NCBI GenBank assembly: GCA_018806985.1
Contig: JADANN010000398.1
Coordinates: forward strand, 62,001-126,000
DNA: 64,000 nt
Source: Angiostrongylus vasorum
Taxonomy: Eukaryota; Nematoda; Chromadorea; Rhabditida; Metastrongylidae
Direction: 5' to 3'
The first letter of the stretch is position 1, and each line of letters begins with the position of its first letter. The notes beneath the pieces are model-generated. The model worked only from the letters and a program-made list of their open reading frames with translations. It did no database searches and was not told where the DNA came from. Positions 1 through 10,485 of the stretch are shown piece after piece. The position numbers and the translations under genes are program-made.

Positions 1-660
1 AAGGAAAGACTAGAGAAAAACATCTCTGGAGTCGAGTGACAAAATGACGTGCTCTCAACCCACAACAGGGGAATCCTTCCGCCAAACGAACAACCAAGGT
101 AACAAAGCCCCATATTTGGGAACTCCTTTCTAGAAATCAACAAAATTGGCAATAACTTCTACGCCTTCTTCGCTGACATTTATCTCGAATCCGAAGGCAA
201 TTTAACAAGTAGGATCTCGACCAGCAGGAGACGAAAGTGTTCCCCCAATGTATCGTTGGCGTTCGCGGGTGCCGTGCTTGGATAAGATACTTCAAAAATT
301 TGAGTTTCGTTCTCAGAGCTTTCGAAAATTTGGTTTCTAGGCAAGATTTAAATCGAAAAATTCTTGAGGATTATATGTAGGCAGTAGAGCAAAGCCTTCT
401 CTATAGATCTATAAAGTGCTCAACTTCTCAACTACTCTAGTGATTACAAAATCATCGTCGGTTGTTGAGAAACAAACATCGCGTATTGTGTGTTAGTAGC
501 TGAATACGTGAACGCTCGGGATTTATAAAGAATCCTATTGAAACCAATGCATTTCTCATTTAAGTGACATTAAGTGATATGTGATAAAAGGGTTGTTTCC
601 TCTAGAGTGGCGACACGAAGAAGCATAGGATCCAAGGACAGGTGCGCGTGTGAAGTAGAG
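1..660. other. No gene recognised
   Basis: AT-rich sequence at the left edge. I see no convincing exon, RNA gene or repeat copy on either strand before the family A copy that begins near 661. Confidence 0.4.
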
Positions 661-912
661 CTTAGAGGTGCCCCCCAATACACACGTGGTCCATGGTTCG
701 ATCCAACAGTCTAGGCACACCAAGCCTACCACCACCCTGGGGTCGGAAAAGTGTTACCCCACTTGTCTGAGAAGATAGCAGCACTGACACGATATCCTGG
801 TAGGCCACAGCAAGTCGCTGTACAAGCCAGATATGCATTTGACTCACCTCTAACCATGTCAAATAGGGTGAATGACGCATCCTTCAGAGATTGATCAACG
901 TCGATATTTTTT
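661..912 (+). repeat. Family A tRNA-derived SINE, diverged copy
   Basis: Keeps the body landmarks of the family: the acttgtctgagaagatagca block, gccagatatgcatt and the terminal gattgatcaacg. The tRNA-like head is eroded, with GGTTCGATCC as the best box-B remnant. Without the AAGGATA-type tail this looks like an old copy. Confidence 0.7.
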
Positions 913-1327
913 TAAGTATGACGAGTTAGACGCAAGGGCGTTCTCTGATCAACTCTATTACCATCTGTGCCTCCAGCAAATCTTTTGATCAGACGACTGA
1001 CCGCTGAAGTACACGAGCATTTACGATACCGAATCGTGTTAGATTATCCTTGATAAGGATGAGAATACATCAGCAGACATGAACCTTTGCCTCTGACCAT
1101 GGACCTATTTGGGTAGCATTTACGGTTCTAATAATCGTGGAAGACAGAGAAAAACAATAGTGAAGAGTACAACTTCTGTTTTTTTCCCTTCCCCAATTTC
1201 GTCACCTTTAAACTTATTTTACCGTTTCTCCTCCAAGTATTCGAGTACAAACAAGTCCCTACTTGTCCCTGTACCTCTGTCGCATAAAAAAGTTTGCTTT
1301 TAGCTGGAAGTTCCAACGAAATTTCGG
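913..1327. other. No gene recognised
   Basis: Unassigned sequence between the first family A copy and the left edge of the big inverted repeat. Short frames here have no recognisable domain. Confidence 0.35.
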
Positions 1328-1330
1328 ACC

Positions 1331-1456
1331 AATGACGTCCTTGTTTTGCCTTCCTCTCAGCCAGTTTTCTGCGTACCGCTGGCGTCAGCAATTACTCGTC
1401 AACAGAATTCGTCCAGGGAGTGCAAATCGGCACTAAACCCACTTAAGCTGAGCCTG
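1331..1456 (-). repeat. Family B repeat, partial
   Basis: The reverse complement carries the family B 5' body: cttaa(g/c)tgggttt, a gattgctga-like block, and ggctgagaggaaggcaaaac. It is cut at the left edge of the palindrome, while the mirror copy at 5389-5674 is complete. Confidence 0.65.
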
Positions 1457-1484
1457 GTGATGGCTAGTGAGTCCCACACGCAAC

Positions 1485-1676
1485 AGCACGGCTCTGAAGA
1501 ACGCGAAATCGCAGAAATCTGGGCGATCAAACAACAACAACAGCAACCACAACAATAACAACAACAACAACGATATCCTATGACAACCCCGCATCACTTC
1601 AACAGAGCAGTTCGTAGGAAAATATATAGATATATTGATTATTTATGCCGAGGTTTGTACAAAGCCGGTCTTTTGA
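1485..1676 (+). mobile_element. 3' end of a Penelope-like element, degenerate
   Basis: A hammerhead-like block (about 1490-1528), then CAA/CAAC-rich sequence, then tatgccgaggtttgtac and ggtcttttgagt. This is the same order as the 3' ends of the PLE copies at 10.4-10.6 and 27.7-27.9 kb. No coding part is attached. In the ribozyme-like block CTGAAGA survives, but GAAAC has become GAAAT and the cleavage triplet is lost, so I expect it to be inactive. Confidence 0.65.
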
Positions 1677-1716
1677 GTAATTTTTATCATGTTTCACCTT
1701 CATTGATAATAAATAA

Positions 1717-1994
1717 CAAAGGATAAAGCTCTCGGCGTTGATCAATCCCTGAGGGATGCGCTATGCATTCGACTTCACTAAGCATCGCTTGGAGGTGATT
1801 TGATGCAAATCTGGCCTTTACAATGACTCGCGGTAGCCGATCGATGTATCCAGCCAGTGCTGCTATCCTCCCAGACAAGTCTGGTACCAATTTCCCGACC
1901 TCGGAGGGATAGAAGTCCTGCTGGGGAACGGGCGCGGAGATCGATTCCACGTATGTGTTGTAGGGCGCCTTCGACCACTGCGCCACACGCGCCC
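1717..1994 (-). repeat. Family A tRNA-derived SINE, full length
   Basis: Read on the minus strand it starts GGGCGCGTGTGGCGCAGTGG (acceptor-like GGGCGCG plus box A) and has a matching CGCGCCC about 60 nt on. It then runs through the conserved body to gattgatcaacgccgagag and a tail of tttatcctttg. It lies within the left arm of the palindrome; its mirror copy is at 4849-5126. Confidence 0.85.
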
Positions 1995-1995
1995 T

Positions 1996-2150
1996 TCATT
2001 GATAGGCTTACACAAAGTTGATAAAGAAACTGTTTGGCGAGCTTTTCGACGACTTCGTGTACATGTTCTTATAAAGAAGTGAAGTTGCTTTATTCGAGCA
2101 GTGATCCACTGGATTTGACTCGATGCAATGATAAAGATCTCCACAATAAA
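1996..2150. repeat. Fragments of the non-coding hammerhead-type repeat
   Basis: The plus strand shows aggcttacacaaagttgataaa and a mutated copy of the cttcgacgacttcg stem block, then ttattcgagcagtgatccactgg and gactcgatgc. These are end and head landmarks of the roughly 200-bp repeat seen cleanly at 18.4 and 47.1 kb. No ribozyme core survives. Confidence 0.45.
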
Positions 2151-2164
2151 AGAAGTAACATAGA

Positions 2165-2330
2165 GCAAGAGCCTCCGTGGCGCAATGTGTAATGCGTGAC
2201 CCCCCACCCCCAATAAAGGCAAAAAGGAAATTGTGGTTCAATCTGGCCCCGCGGTGTATGTTTTGCGAATATTTCGGTATCGTTATGCTGACATATTCGC
2301 AAAATTCGAACATTTCACTTTGCGATCTCC
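2165..2330 (+). repeat. Family B repeat with tRNA-like head
   Basis: tRNA-like signals: cctccgtggcgcaatgtgtaa (box A-like), then gtggttcaatctgg (box B-like) about 45 nt on. After this come the cgaatatttcggtatcg block and its inverted counterpart. The mirror copy lies near 4515-4680. Confidence 0.6.
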
Positions 2331-2963
2331 GTGAGTTGAAATTCTGTATGAATCCGTCGAATCCCATACTATCTTCATCTTTATTGGCATTCTCGGGTAT
2401 CGTGCTGTTCAGTGACAATTGTCCAGAAGATAACAATGACGTTGACAGTGGATCTCGCAAACTCGGCCTTTGGCTCTTCGGGTTCCTGTTATCACATTTA
2501 CAAGCGTAGTCTTTTCTTACCCACAGCCAGTAATTCCTCGATAACAACAGTAATTCAGGAGTTGCTGCCGTAGTAGAGTTATAGGCGAGAATCCTCTCTA
2601 TTCTGCAAGCCTTTTGTGTAAAGGCTGTTAGCACTCACTCTCCTTTAGTGTGTCATGAATTCAACTCCATTCGTAGTAGCACCATAGAGGTAATTAAATG
2701 TGTATTTCACTATAACTTGCGGTGGCCCACCGATATATATCAAGTCCGTATTTTATTCTCCCTCAGCACCAGTTTGCCGACTTCGTAGAGATAGGGATTC
2801 AGTAGACTCAGAGCGTGGGATCATACCAACGACCGCGTGGGTATCGCGGACTACCTCTAATCGCCCCGTTCACGTCTCTTTCTCATGCTATGTATAGATT
2901 TCCAATATGCTATCTTCACTTATTTGTTTCATAGAGTTATAAAGATTCCTGCCAGAATAAGAA

Positions 2964-3884
2964 TTCTCAGGTTTCTTCTAATCCAATCGTGGCCACTGCT
3001 AACGAAACATTCATTACAAGCCGGACCAAATCCAGTTTGTTCATTCAGTTTATTCCTCGAAATAGGGACTTTGACGTAAACGGAAGCTTTAAGAAAATGT
3101 ATTGCGTGTTTCAGAAAATGAGAATTTCGAAGCGGTAGAATGGGAAAGTTTGCATTTAATAGCAGAGTTTGGAGAACTTTTCAACTTCTTAGAGAAGACA
3201 GAGCACTCTAATGAGTCTCATGGAATATTCTAATCGCTCTTTTTCTCACACAATAATGTTCACTATGTGCTAGAGAAAGGAGATACTGTGCTTGTCGTTT
3301 ATGAAATCCTGGTGGATGCGCTACACATTCGACGTCGTCGAACATCGTAGAAGTGGTCGAATGCATAACTGTCTTGTACAATGACTTCCGGTGACCTACT
3401 TATATGTCAACTCTGCGTTATTGTTTCTCCCAGACAAATCTGGTAGAGCTTGCTAACACAAGGATGGAGTCCTTGGCCGAGTGCCACATCGAGACCAGCA
3501 ATCAACCCATTATGTGTTGCTGGACACCTAAGGGCGCCGTTGAAACGATGTGTTCGTTTAAAGCTAAAAGCTTGAATTGAAACAAGTTAATTCCAGCCAT
3601 GTGTAAGTACACTATGGCTTATATTATTGCGAATATGTTAGCCCTGGCATTTCGGGAATTGATGACTGTTGAAGCACAACGATTTCCGTACCTTGGCAAT
3701 TCAACACCTGTCGAAGATAGCCTAAGTTACGATGAGAGGTTACAGATATCTGTGGCCTCCAATCAATCATTTTCATAAGTTTTGCAATGATGTCCACTCT
3801 AGAAAAAATCTCATGCATTAATCAGATTATAGCTTTTTTTTCTAATACGACACGTCTTTCACATCTACTCTGTGGATCTTAGCA
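2964..3884. other. Spacer between the palindrome arms
   Basis: Single-copy-looking sequence of about 920 bp separating the two arms. It contains a badly eroded family A-like stretch near 3300-3545 (minus: tggatgcgctacacattcgac, cccagacaaatctggta). No gene recognised. Confidence 0.6.
3300..3545 (-). repeat. Family A SINE, very diverged
   Basis: Family A body words survive in order on the minus strand (tggatgcgct, cattcgac, tacaatgact, cccagacaaatctgg). The tRNA-like head and tail are not clear, so this is a tentative call. Confidence 0.4.
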
Positions 3885-4848
3885 TTCTGGCAGGAATCTT
3901 TGCAACTCTGTTTTTAAACAAATAAGTGAAGATAGCATATTGGAAATCTATACATAGCATGAGAAAGAGACGTGAACGGGGCGGTTAGAGGTAGTCCGCG
4001 ATACCCACGCGGTCGTTGGTATGATCCCACGCTCTGAGTCTACTGAATCCCTATCTCTACGAAGTCGGCAAACTGGTGCTGAGGGAGAATAAAATACGGA
4101 CTTGATATATATCGGTGGGCCACCGCAAGTTATAGTGAAATACACATTTAATTACCTCTATGGTGCTACTACGAATGGAGTTGAATTCATGACACACTAA
4201 AGGAGAGTGAGTGCTAACAGCCTTTACACAAAAGGCTTGCAGAATAGAGAGGATTCTCGCCTATAACTCTACTACGGCAGCAACTCCTGAATTACTGTTG
4301 TTATCGAGGAATTACTGGCTGTGGGTAAGAAAAGACTACGCTTGTAAATGTGATAACAGGAACCCGAAGAGCCAAAGGCCGAGTTTGCGAGATCCACTGT
4401 CAACGTCATTGTTATCTTCTGGACAATTGTCACTGAACAGCACGATACCCGAGAATGCCAATAAAGATGAAGATAGTATGGGATTCGACGGATTCATACA
4501 GAATTTCAACTCACGGAGATCGCAAAGTGAAATGTTCGAATTTTGCGAATATGTCAGCATAACGATACCGAAATATTCGCAAAACATACACCGCGGGCCA
4601 GATTGAACCACAATTTCCCTTTTTGCCTTTATTGGGGTGGGGGTCACGCATTACACATTGCGCCACGGAGGCTCTTGCTCTATGTTACTTCTTTTATTGT
4701 GGAGATCTTTATCATTGCATCGAGTCAAATCCAGTGGATCACTGCTCGAATAAAGCAACTTCACTTCTTTATAAGAACATGTACACGAAGTCGTCGAAAA
4801 GCTCGCCAAACAGTTTCTTTATCAACTTTGTGTAAGCCTATCAATGAA

Positions 4849-5126
4849 GGGCGCGTGTGGCGCAGTGGTCGAAGGCGCCCTACAACACATACGTGGAATC
4901 GATCTCCGCGCCCGTTCCCCAGCAGGACTTCTATCCCTCCGAGGTCGGGAAATTGGTACCAGACTTGTCTGGGAGGATAGCAGCACTGGCTGGATACATC
5001 GATCGGCTACCGCGAGTCATTGTAAAGGCCAGATTTGCATCAAATCACCTCCAAGCGATGCTTAGTGAAGTCGAATGCATAGCGCATCCCTCAGGGATTG
5101 ATCAACGCCGAGAGCTTTATCCTTTG
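4849..5126 (+). repeat. Family A tRNA-derived SINE, full length
   Basis: Mirror of 1717-1994. The head GGGCGCG at 4849 can pair with CGCGCCC near 4909-4915. Box A-like TGGCGCAGTGG and a GCGC...GCGC D-stem are visible. The body ends gattgatcaacgccgagag and the tail is tttatccttt. Confidence 0.85.
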
Positions 5127-5169
5127 TTATTTATTATCAATGAAGGTGAAACATGATAAAAATTACTCA

Positions 5170-5362
5170 AAAGACCGGCTTTGTACAAACCTCGGCATAA
5201 ATAATCAATATATCTATATATTTTCCTACGAACTGCTCTGTTGAAGTGATGCGGGGGTTGTCATAGGATATCGTTGTTGTTGTTGTTATTGTTGTGGTTG
5301 CTGTTGTTGTTGTTTGATCGCCCAGATTTCTGCGATTTCGCGTTCTTTCAGAGCCGTGCTGT
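5170..5362 (-). mobile_element. 3' end of a Penelope-like element, degenerate (mirror copy)
   Basis: Mirror of 1485-1676, with the same decayed hammerhead-like block at about 5316-5355 and the same CAA-rich tract. Confidence 0.65.
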
Positions 5363-5388
5363 TGCGTGTGGGACTCACTAGCCTTCAC

Positions 5389-5674
5389 CAGGCTCAGCTT
5401 AAGTGGGTTTAGTGCCGATTTGCACTCCCTGGATGAATTCTGTTGAAGAGTGATTGCTGACGTCAGCGGTACGTAGAAAACTGGCTGAGAGGAAGGCAAA
5501 ACAAGGACCTCATTGGTGCTCTGTTAAGCATGTGAACTCCCACAAAGAGTAGTCGCTGTTCGATCTGGCCTGGGGTCCGAGTTTTGTAAAATATCTCAGT
5601 ATCATAGTTGTAGCATTCACATAATAACCTGCAGTGAAAAATAGTGATAGACAGCAGATAAAAAAGTTAAGCAA
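5389..5674 (+). repeat. Family B repeat, full length
   Basis: Order: cagcttaagtgggttt, a gtgattgctga block, ctggctgagaggaaggcaaaac, a tRNA-like part with a box-B-like gctgttcgatctgg, then gttttgtaaaatatctcagtatc, and finally gcagtgaaaaat and agcagataaaaaagtt. It spans the right edge of the palindrome. Confidence 0.7.
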
Positions 5675-5821
5675 TGAAAATTGTTTTTAGGAAGTCGATT
5701 ACAACTACGCGTTACAAAGCATTTTAGTGGTATTTTATTGTGCCTTTTTATTTATATGGGCTATTATCCCATATTGTGCGCAGACCATCACTGCTCTTTT
5801 TCGGTCTGTTACCTTGCATCC

Positions 5822-6215
5822 ATCCCAACGGTTCACTGTCTTTTCGTGGCTGGGAGGTCTTCCTGGGTGTCGCGCCGCGATGTACAGCTGGGTCATTCAT
5901 CCCCCCCAGCAGGGTCTCGTAAGTTGAGAAGGAGTCAGATGTTCCTATCATGAAGCCTATGTAAAACTAAACCAATACCAGGATCCACCACCGTCCTGGT
6001 ATCAAGCTAGCCACATGCTGGCAAATTCTCCCTCTGATCCACAAAGATGGCGACAGCCTGTGGCGGTGACAACCTGGGCAGACTTTGGCTAGGGGTGAGT
6101 TCGGGACTTTAGGGAACTACAATGGTTAAACCAGCAAAACTCCAAAAAAAATGTAAATCATGTTGGAACAGCAGCACCACTGATGACGGACCATCCAAGT
6201 ATTCAAGTAAGTACC
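5822..6215 (+). repeat. Family C repeat (RTE-tailed SINE-like)
   Basis: Begins with cccaacggttcactgtc and gtggctgggaggtcttcctgg, passes gatccaccaccgtcctggta, and ends ggaccatccaagtattcaag followed by taagtacc. That 3' end matches the end of the RTE LINE at 20.75 kb. No tRNA-like promoter is visible. Confidence 0.7.
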
Positions 6216-7290
6216 ATTCATATCTCAGACAAGGAGGTGTTTGAATTTGTGTGGGCATACAACGAATGCAGCTTCGGGATTTCATTTTTCTTCATGGATG
6301 TTGCTGAGATTCATCCTGGAATCCTGGAATAGTCCTGCTAGATCCTTTCAAAACGCCGCAAATCCACTTTTATGGCTGGAGCTTTTTGCAAACAAGTCTA
6401 TTAGCAATTTGTCGATGCCGACAGGGAACAATTATTGCTTGACACCGTTCGAGGTCGATCCAACGAGCGTGCGCCTTTTGTGTGACAACCACTGCGTTTT
6501 CTGCGCGATTATAAACATCAAGAATAATGGATTCAAGAAGGTGTCACGCAACATAGAGGCAGCACTTAATGCAACTGCTCTCCAACATCTTTTACATTTC
6601 CTACGATGACCATTATCGAATTAGACGACTCTAGATTGGTGCTTGATTTCAACCTTACACTCATTTTTACTTCCTTCTTCTGCGAAGGTGAGATATGGGT
6701 TAGAAATTTTGTCCAAATCAACTCACCAATCATGTTGAATATTTTCAACGAACACTTACTCAAATAAGAAAGGAATTAGATCAGTAAAACATTTCAGCGA
6801 CGTCCAACCCTTCCAAGTTTGATGTTGCGAAAGGCCTTGGCCTTTCCGCTAGGCATTGGGTCCATTCTTATTCAGGCTTGTCGCCCAAGTAAGACAATAC
6901 AATATAATATAAAATATAATATAAGATAATATAGCGCCGAGCAACAAATGTATGCTAGTTGATTCCTCGAGTGTATTGGTTAAGGTGTGATTGAGTTGGG
7001 TGTCGCTATAGGACAAACAGCATGAAATAAGCAGCACACGTCAGTAATTGCTGCCGGTTTCGTTGGCCTATAGCTTGTTACTCTACAAGACTATATAGTG
7101 AATGGCAATACCAATGTAAAACTTGGTGGTAATCTTTTACAATTTCTACACCTCTGCATGGCCCCAGTCTATTTTGGGATTGAGTTGAGATTACATGAAA
7201 ATCGTTCTCCTCATTGTTGATTAGTTATACACGGTTCTTAAAACACTCCTAACTTACTCGTCTTTCTTAAGCATTTCACAGTGAACGACA
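6216..7290. other. No gene recognised
   Basis: Includes a roughly 370-nt open stretch at 6241-6609 with no recognisable domain and no good splice or start context, and a short TATAATA-type low-complexity run at 6898-6935. I could not assign either to a family. Confidence 0.35.
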
Positions 7291-8158
7291 GCTCATATAC
7301 CCTTGAATGGGCTCATGGTTAAAGATGTAGTGAAAACGAACACCAGTATGTTCCCTGGTTTAACATTTCTCCTTCCTACTTCCCAGCCATCCCAATCAAG
7401 CCATCTGTGCTTCCAGAGTTGAAATGTGGCCACCAGACTTGCCTGGAAAGTGCTCCACCATACACAAAGACTGGCGACTACTTGTGCTGAATGGTGAGAA
7501 GGACCTAGCAAGGTGCTCACGAGGATTCCATGAGGAACCTATTTGAGCAACAACCAACGGTATTCGTGAGGAAAACCGAGTCCTGAAGCAACGAGTGAAC
7601 GGACATGCAGAATCTGAACGCCTTTGTGAAAGACGGGTGCGACGCAACAAGTCAGTTGAAAGTAGTGCTAAGAAAGGCAGGATATGTGACGTCGGGTCAT
7701 ATAAATGAAATTTCTTTCACTACATATGGGACCCTTGAGGAGATTCCAATCGCAACTCACTCCAGGTGAAAGCGCCTCAAGTAAAGAGCAAATACTAGCA
7801 TTGCTGCCGAACATTCAAGTTCTATTTATTGCTACAGCTAATTATCGCATAGTTAGCGATGATATGGAAAATGAAGCAGCCGGAAGATAATGAGTGTCGG
7901 TTGTCCAATTGGTATTTATAAAAAATGATTGAAAGAATAATGAGGATGGGAACCGCCACCGGACGAAGGAAACGTTCAAAAGATCTGGTGGAAGTCATTC
8001 GACTGGCCAGATCATCAGATCATTCAATTCGTTAGAGATTTTTGTAGATAACTGCGACAGAGGGTTCTCCATAACGTGAGCGATGTGAACTCCATTTACG
8101 CTTTCATTGTCTTTTATTGTCGAAAAGAATGACTAATTTTTTTTGTTTGATGTCAGAT
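7291..8158. other. Possible old family D fragment; otherwise unassigned
   Basis: Around 7400-7480 the words ccagacttgcctggaaagtgctc and gactggcgac also occur near 29510-29550, so both may be remnants of one repeat family. Nothing else is recognised. Confidence 0.3.
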
Positions 8159-8782
8159 GGGCTCGTAGCGCAGTGGTCGGAGGCGTCCTGCAACATACAC
8201 GTGGAATCGATCTCCTCGCTCATGGCCCACGAAGCCTTCCATCCCTCTGGGGTCGACAAATTGGTACCAGACTCGTTTGGGAGGATAGCAGCACTGACTT
8301 GATACATGGATTGGACACCTCGAGTCATTGTAAAGGCCAGATATGCATTCAATCACCTCCAAACGATACTTAATGACAATTTTTTGACTTATTATTTACT
8401 GCTTACCCTTTTTAGCGCCAGGGTATATATTGCGAAATATATAATAATAAGTAAAAAATTGTGATTATAACTGCAGCCTCAGCTTAACTGGGTTCGTTGC
8501 CGATTTGGGCCCCCCAGATCAATCCCGCTGAGATGTGATTGCTGATGGCAAAAGATCAACAGAACTAGCTGAGAGACAGGCGAAACGAAGGACCCGCATG
8601 GTGTTGTGGTGAGCGCGCTACTCCCCGGAAAAGACAATAGCGCGTTCGTTCCCCACCGTAGACACCTGCGGTCCGGAGTTTTGCAAATATCTCAGCATCA
8701 TTAAAGATGCTTAATGAAGTCGAATGCATGGGGCATCCCTTAGGGATTGATCAAAGCCGAGAGCTTTATCCTTTTATCCGTT
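8159..8782 (+). repeat. Family A SINE interrupted by a family B element
   Basis: The 5' part is 8159-8376 and the 3' part 8718-8782. The break is exactly at gat(a/g)cttaatga, present on both sides (8365-8376 and 8706-8717, one mismatch), with 329 bp of family B sequence between. Joined across the break, the body is in the normal family A order and ends in gagctttatccttttatcc. Confidence 0.85.
8377..8705 (+). repeat. Family B element inserted in a family A SINE
   Basis: Flanked by the 12-bp target duplication given for the host SINE. It starts with an inverted piece of its own 3' end (tatttactgcttaccc, attgcgaaatat). Then follow gcagcctcagcttaactggg, gctgagagacaggcgaaacg, the tRNA-like part (tggtggtgagcgcg, then gcgcgttcgttcc), and gcggtccggagttttgcaaa. 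A nearly identical copy lies at 54300-54545, so this subfamily is young. Confidence 0.8.
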
Positions 8783-8785
8783 ATG

Positions 8786-9261
8786 AGCCCAGCCGTTCAA
8801 CATCTGCCACATAGATGCTCATTGCAAATTTTTCTAAATACATAATTCTCGGGATTATCGATGCAGTGCTCAATTTTTTAGAGAGCAGATAGAACAAATG
8901 GTGTCTCAATGACTTTGGTATCCGGCTTAGGACAAGAACACTTCGAATTTTTTTTCATGACTATATGAAGGACTCAAGAACGAAAATAGCATGTGAACTT
9001 GATCATGAACGAGGTAATAGATAATAGATGAAAGGACGGCAAAAAAGAAAGAAAGAGGAAAACTCCATCTACATGGGGAAAAACAGGCGACTCCAACTCC
9101 TGACCGTGAAGACAATGATCAGCGCGATTTCGGTGACGGACAAAAACTGGCAGATAAGGTCTAGGCGCAAAACCTGTACTGACGTTGCTGTTCCCATCCA
9201 ATGGTGATGTTTTATTGAAAATGCTTCAAAAAATACCTTTAGATTGTTCAGCTTACATGAG
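8786..9261. other. Mostly unassigned; right part is host repeat of PLE copy 1
   Basis: No gene seen. The last bases (gcttacatgagg at about 9250-9261) are the left end of a hammerhead-type repeat that continues after the PLE at 10641. Confidence 0.4.
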
Positions 9262-9350
9262 GTTATTATACAACTGATCTTCTTTAGCTGATGCGAGGTT
9301 GGTATAGGTCTTCGTTGTCGTTGTCGTTGTTGTTGGTGTTGTTGGTCGAT

Positions 9351-9386
9351 GGCTGACGTTTCGGCGATTTCGCCTTCCTCAGAGCC
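9351..9386 (-). ncRNA. Hammerhead ribozyme (type I, very short stem III), PLE copy 1 left arm
   Basis: Read on the minus strand: GGCU, CUGAGGA (core CUGANGA), an A then GGCG-AAAU-CGCC (stem II), GAAA, CGUC (cleavage expected after GUC), AGCC. GGCU and AGCC form stem I. Stem III is only the self-complementary ACGU, with no loop, as in the small PLE-associated hammerheads reported to act as dimers. All core bases are intact. Opposite in orientation to the element's coding strand. Confidence 0.85.
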
Positions 9387-9467
9387 TGAGGACGTATTTT
9401 ATATTAGAATACTTTAATTATTCGGTGGAAAAGCTAAAGTATTAATGAAGATCAAAGTTTTAACTGT

Positions 9468-10318
9468 TTCTACTGTCGTTACATAGACGACTGCTTCATC
9501 GTCTGTTCCACACGAGAACAGATGGATGAGTGCTTTGAATTGTTAAACCGACAGTCACAGTATATAAAATTTACACGAGAAAAAACCAACCGAAAACTGG
9601 CTTCCATTCTTGAACATCCAAATAAAGCTCTCAGAAAGTGGCTATGTAAAAAAATGGTATCGTAAGCCAAGTAGTAAGAACATACTAGTTCACTACCTCT
9701 CCTCTCATCCTTCACACATGAAAAAAGCACTTATCAAAAGCATTCACCGTACGGCTAAAAATGTGTGCACAGGAGAAGAGGAAAGGAAGGGATCGCAAAA
9801 CCTGGCACGAAAAATTGCCATTTCCAATGGCTACGACGTAGAAGCCACACGCGTTAGACAAAAACATAGGGTGGTTCCCCAAAATAATGTTTCGGACGTA
9901 AGTAAGATCCCTTTTAAGCCTCCCTTCATATCAAATGAAATAAGTTACGCCATTAAGAGATGCTTAAGAAAAAGTGGTCTTGAAAATTATATAACGATTA
10001 TTGACATCCCACCCAATACCCTACGCCGTCAGTTCGTTCGCAACCGTCTCTATGATCGTTTGTGCAGCTCAGAAAACTGTATGATCTGTCCTAACGGGAG
10101 AGACGGGGGATTGCACGAGTTCAGGTATAATATACTTGATCTCATGTAACGCATGCGGGGAGGAATATATTGGGGAAACGGGTAGACCACTTTGTGTCCG
10201 CATAAAAGAACATCTAGATGGGAAAGCTAAAATTCGTCAAAACACTCCCCTAGGTAAGCATAGGGCACTCGTGCTCGCGACCCCACGTGAACAAGGTGAG
10301 GGCCAGTCCCACTCGTAA
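9468..10318 (+). pseudogene. Penelope-like reverse transcriptase fragment plus GIY-YIG endonuclease
   Basis: Frame 1 opens with FYCRYIDDCFIVC (YIDD at 9480-9491, the catalytic motif C of the RT palm) and runs to FTREK. A one-base change in the A-run near 9580 shifts into the frame with LPFLNIQ, SESGYVKKWYRKPSS and LVHYLSSHPSHMKKA, which is the typical PLE thumb region. SSENCMIC provides a CxxC. An extra G near 10108 shifts again into the GIY-YIG part: ISCNACGEEYIGETG, then LCVRIKEH with its conserved Arg and His. The endonuclease C-terminus is cut by an internal deletion near 10268. The frames cannot give one protein, so it is dead. EN at the C-terminus fits Penelope/Neptune-type PLEs rather than EN-minus or N-terminal-EN types. 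Confidence 0.85.
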
Positions 10319-10451
10319 CATCACGGTGAGTAGCCCTTCAGTTTGACCGTAGCATCCTAACCCACCATCTATTTGAAACTTTGATCTTAATATTAAATAC
10401 TTTAGCTTTTCCACCGAATAATTAAAGTATTCTAATATAAAAATACGTCCA

Positions 10452-10485
10452 CGCTCTGAGGAAGGCGAATGCCGAAACGTCAGTC
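10452..10485 (+). ncRNA. Hammerhead ribozyme-like motif, PLE copy 1 right end
   Basis: CUGAGGA, A-GGC-GAAU-GCC stem II, GAAA and CGUC are intact. Stem I is weakened because CGCU faces AGUC instead of GGCU facing AGCC. Probably a decayed active form. Confidence 0.6.

Larger units (their letters stand above)
1328..2963. repeat. Left arm of a 1.6-kb inverted repeat (palindrome)
   Basis: This stretch is the reverse complement of 3885-5517. I checked it by the mirrored landmarks (family A copy, CAA-rich tract, family B head) and by long mirrored open frames with identical translations. Differences are few: scattered substitutions and one-base changes in homopolymers, for example the C-run near 2210. 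The outer edge lies inside a family B SINE (accaatga at 1328) and the inner edge in gattcctgccagaat near 2950. It contains no intact gene. The high identity suggests a young inverted duplication or an assembly chimera. Confidence 0.9.
3885..5517. repeat. Right arm of the 1.6-kb inverted repeat
   Basis: Reverse complement of 1328-2963 with only scattered differences. Its outer edge (cattggt at 5511-5517) falls inside a complete family B element that continues to 5674, whereas the left arm stops at the same internal point. So the right side is probably the parental arrangement and the left arm the copy. Confidence 0.9.

Noticed and set aside
2008..2634. A 208-codon minus-strand frame and its mirror at 4211-4606
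   Set aside because: Runs through SINE and other repeat sequence, has no domain, and shifts frame between arms at homopolymers. A chance frame in the palindrome.
4849..4915. A true tRNA gene in family A
   Set aside because: Acceptor and D stems pair, but the unit is too short for an anticodon arm plus T arm and it repeats about 20 times with the SINE body.
6241..6609. A 122-codon plus-strand frame starting after family C
   Set aside because: Starts at a TTG, no recognisable domain or splice sites; kept only as unassigned sequence.
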